A stretch of 64,000 nucleotides of DNA, from NCBI GenBank assembly GCA_018105865.1, contig CM030868.1, positions 6,469,428-6,533,427 of the forward strand, read 5' to 3'. The notes beneath the pieces are model-generated. The model saw nothing but the letters and a program-made list of their open reading frames with translations. It was not told the DNA's origin and searched no databases. This DNA comes from Metaphire vulgaris. Its lineage: Eukaryota; Annelida; Clitellata; Crassiclitellata; Megascolecidae. Below, piece after piece: positions 63,839 through 64,000 of the stretch. The position numbers and the translations under genes are program-made. How positions within the stretch are numbered: the stretch's first letter is position 1; every line of letters begins with the position of its first letter.

Positions 63839-64000
63839 CTTCGGCACTCGGAGTGACTGTGCGGGACGAAGCGGCCAGTGAGACGGAACCCTGTCCAGGT
63901 CGACGTCTTGGTCGTCGTCGTCGTCAACGTTCTGCAGAGGCAGCACCATGCTCCCACCGCCGCCGGCGTTCCCGCCCCTGCACTGCCTACAGGAGGCGCC
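63839..64000 (-). CDS. Coding exon of the right-end gene (partial at the edge)
   Basis: A donor CCGAAG|GTAAAG ends an open stretch. One frame reads MVLPLQNVDDDDDQDVDLDR then VPSHWPLRPAQSLRVPK, which looks like protein but ends in phase 0. Another open frame (TGFRLTGRFVPHSHSECR) ends in phase 2, which is what the next exon needs. The reading frame is therefore unresolved. GC-rich like the other exons of this gene. Confidence 0.45.

Overview
This is animal nuclear DNA. The main gene has GT-AG introns, its coding exons are small islands in a sea of short transposons and microsatellites, and its product is a metazoan inverted formin. The recurrent TAGGCCTA-type words, TTAGGG-like tracts and the abundance of short hAT-type elements suggest a marine invertebrate, perhaps an echinoderm or other deuterostome. 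That placement is a low-confidence impression.

Layout: (1) 1-1617, minus strand: the 5' part of a Ser-rich protein gene I cannot name, with one large first coding exon and a candidate second exon running off the left edge. (2) 1.6-21.8 kb: about 20 kb with no convincing gene. It holds 5S- and tRNA-headed SINEs, truncated LINE tails, many MITEs with 8-bp target duplications, a MITE carrying head-to-head telomere-like repeats, and one copy of a Helitron/Helentron-like element with a GC-rich minisatellite. (3) 21,847-50,700, plus strand: an INF2 (inverted formin 2) gene. I could assemble 14 coding exons covering a long acidic N-terminal extension with a myristoylation-type start, the DID, a proline-rich FH1, the whole FH2, a charged coiled-coil-like stretch and the WH2/DAD motif. 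Splice phases agree across all exons except for two single-site frame breaks (near 22.6 kb and 36.89 kb). (4) 50.7-60.8 kb: intergenic, with nested MITEs, hAT elements and LINE remnants. (5) 60,873-64,000, minus strand: the last three coding exons of another gene (poly-Gln, poly-Ala, acidic SGRGPSEEED motif), continuing past the right edge; the family is uncertain.

The most interesting material lies in the non-coding DNA and its contact with INF2. A 171-bp MITE has landed exactly on an INF2 splice acceptor and duplicated it as its 8-bp target site. Five of 13 INF2 introns carry a MITE within 60 bp after the 5' splice site. Most MITE families, although their termini differ, share an internal GACAAGCAAAAAAGGTCAT-like core. 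Two SINEs with different heads (5S rRNA-like and tRNA-like) share one body. All coordinates and duplications were read by eye from the sequence; no database search was possible.
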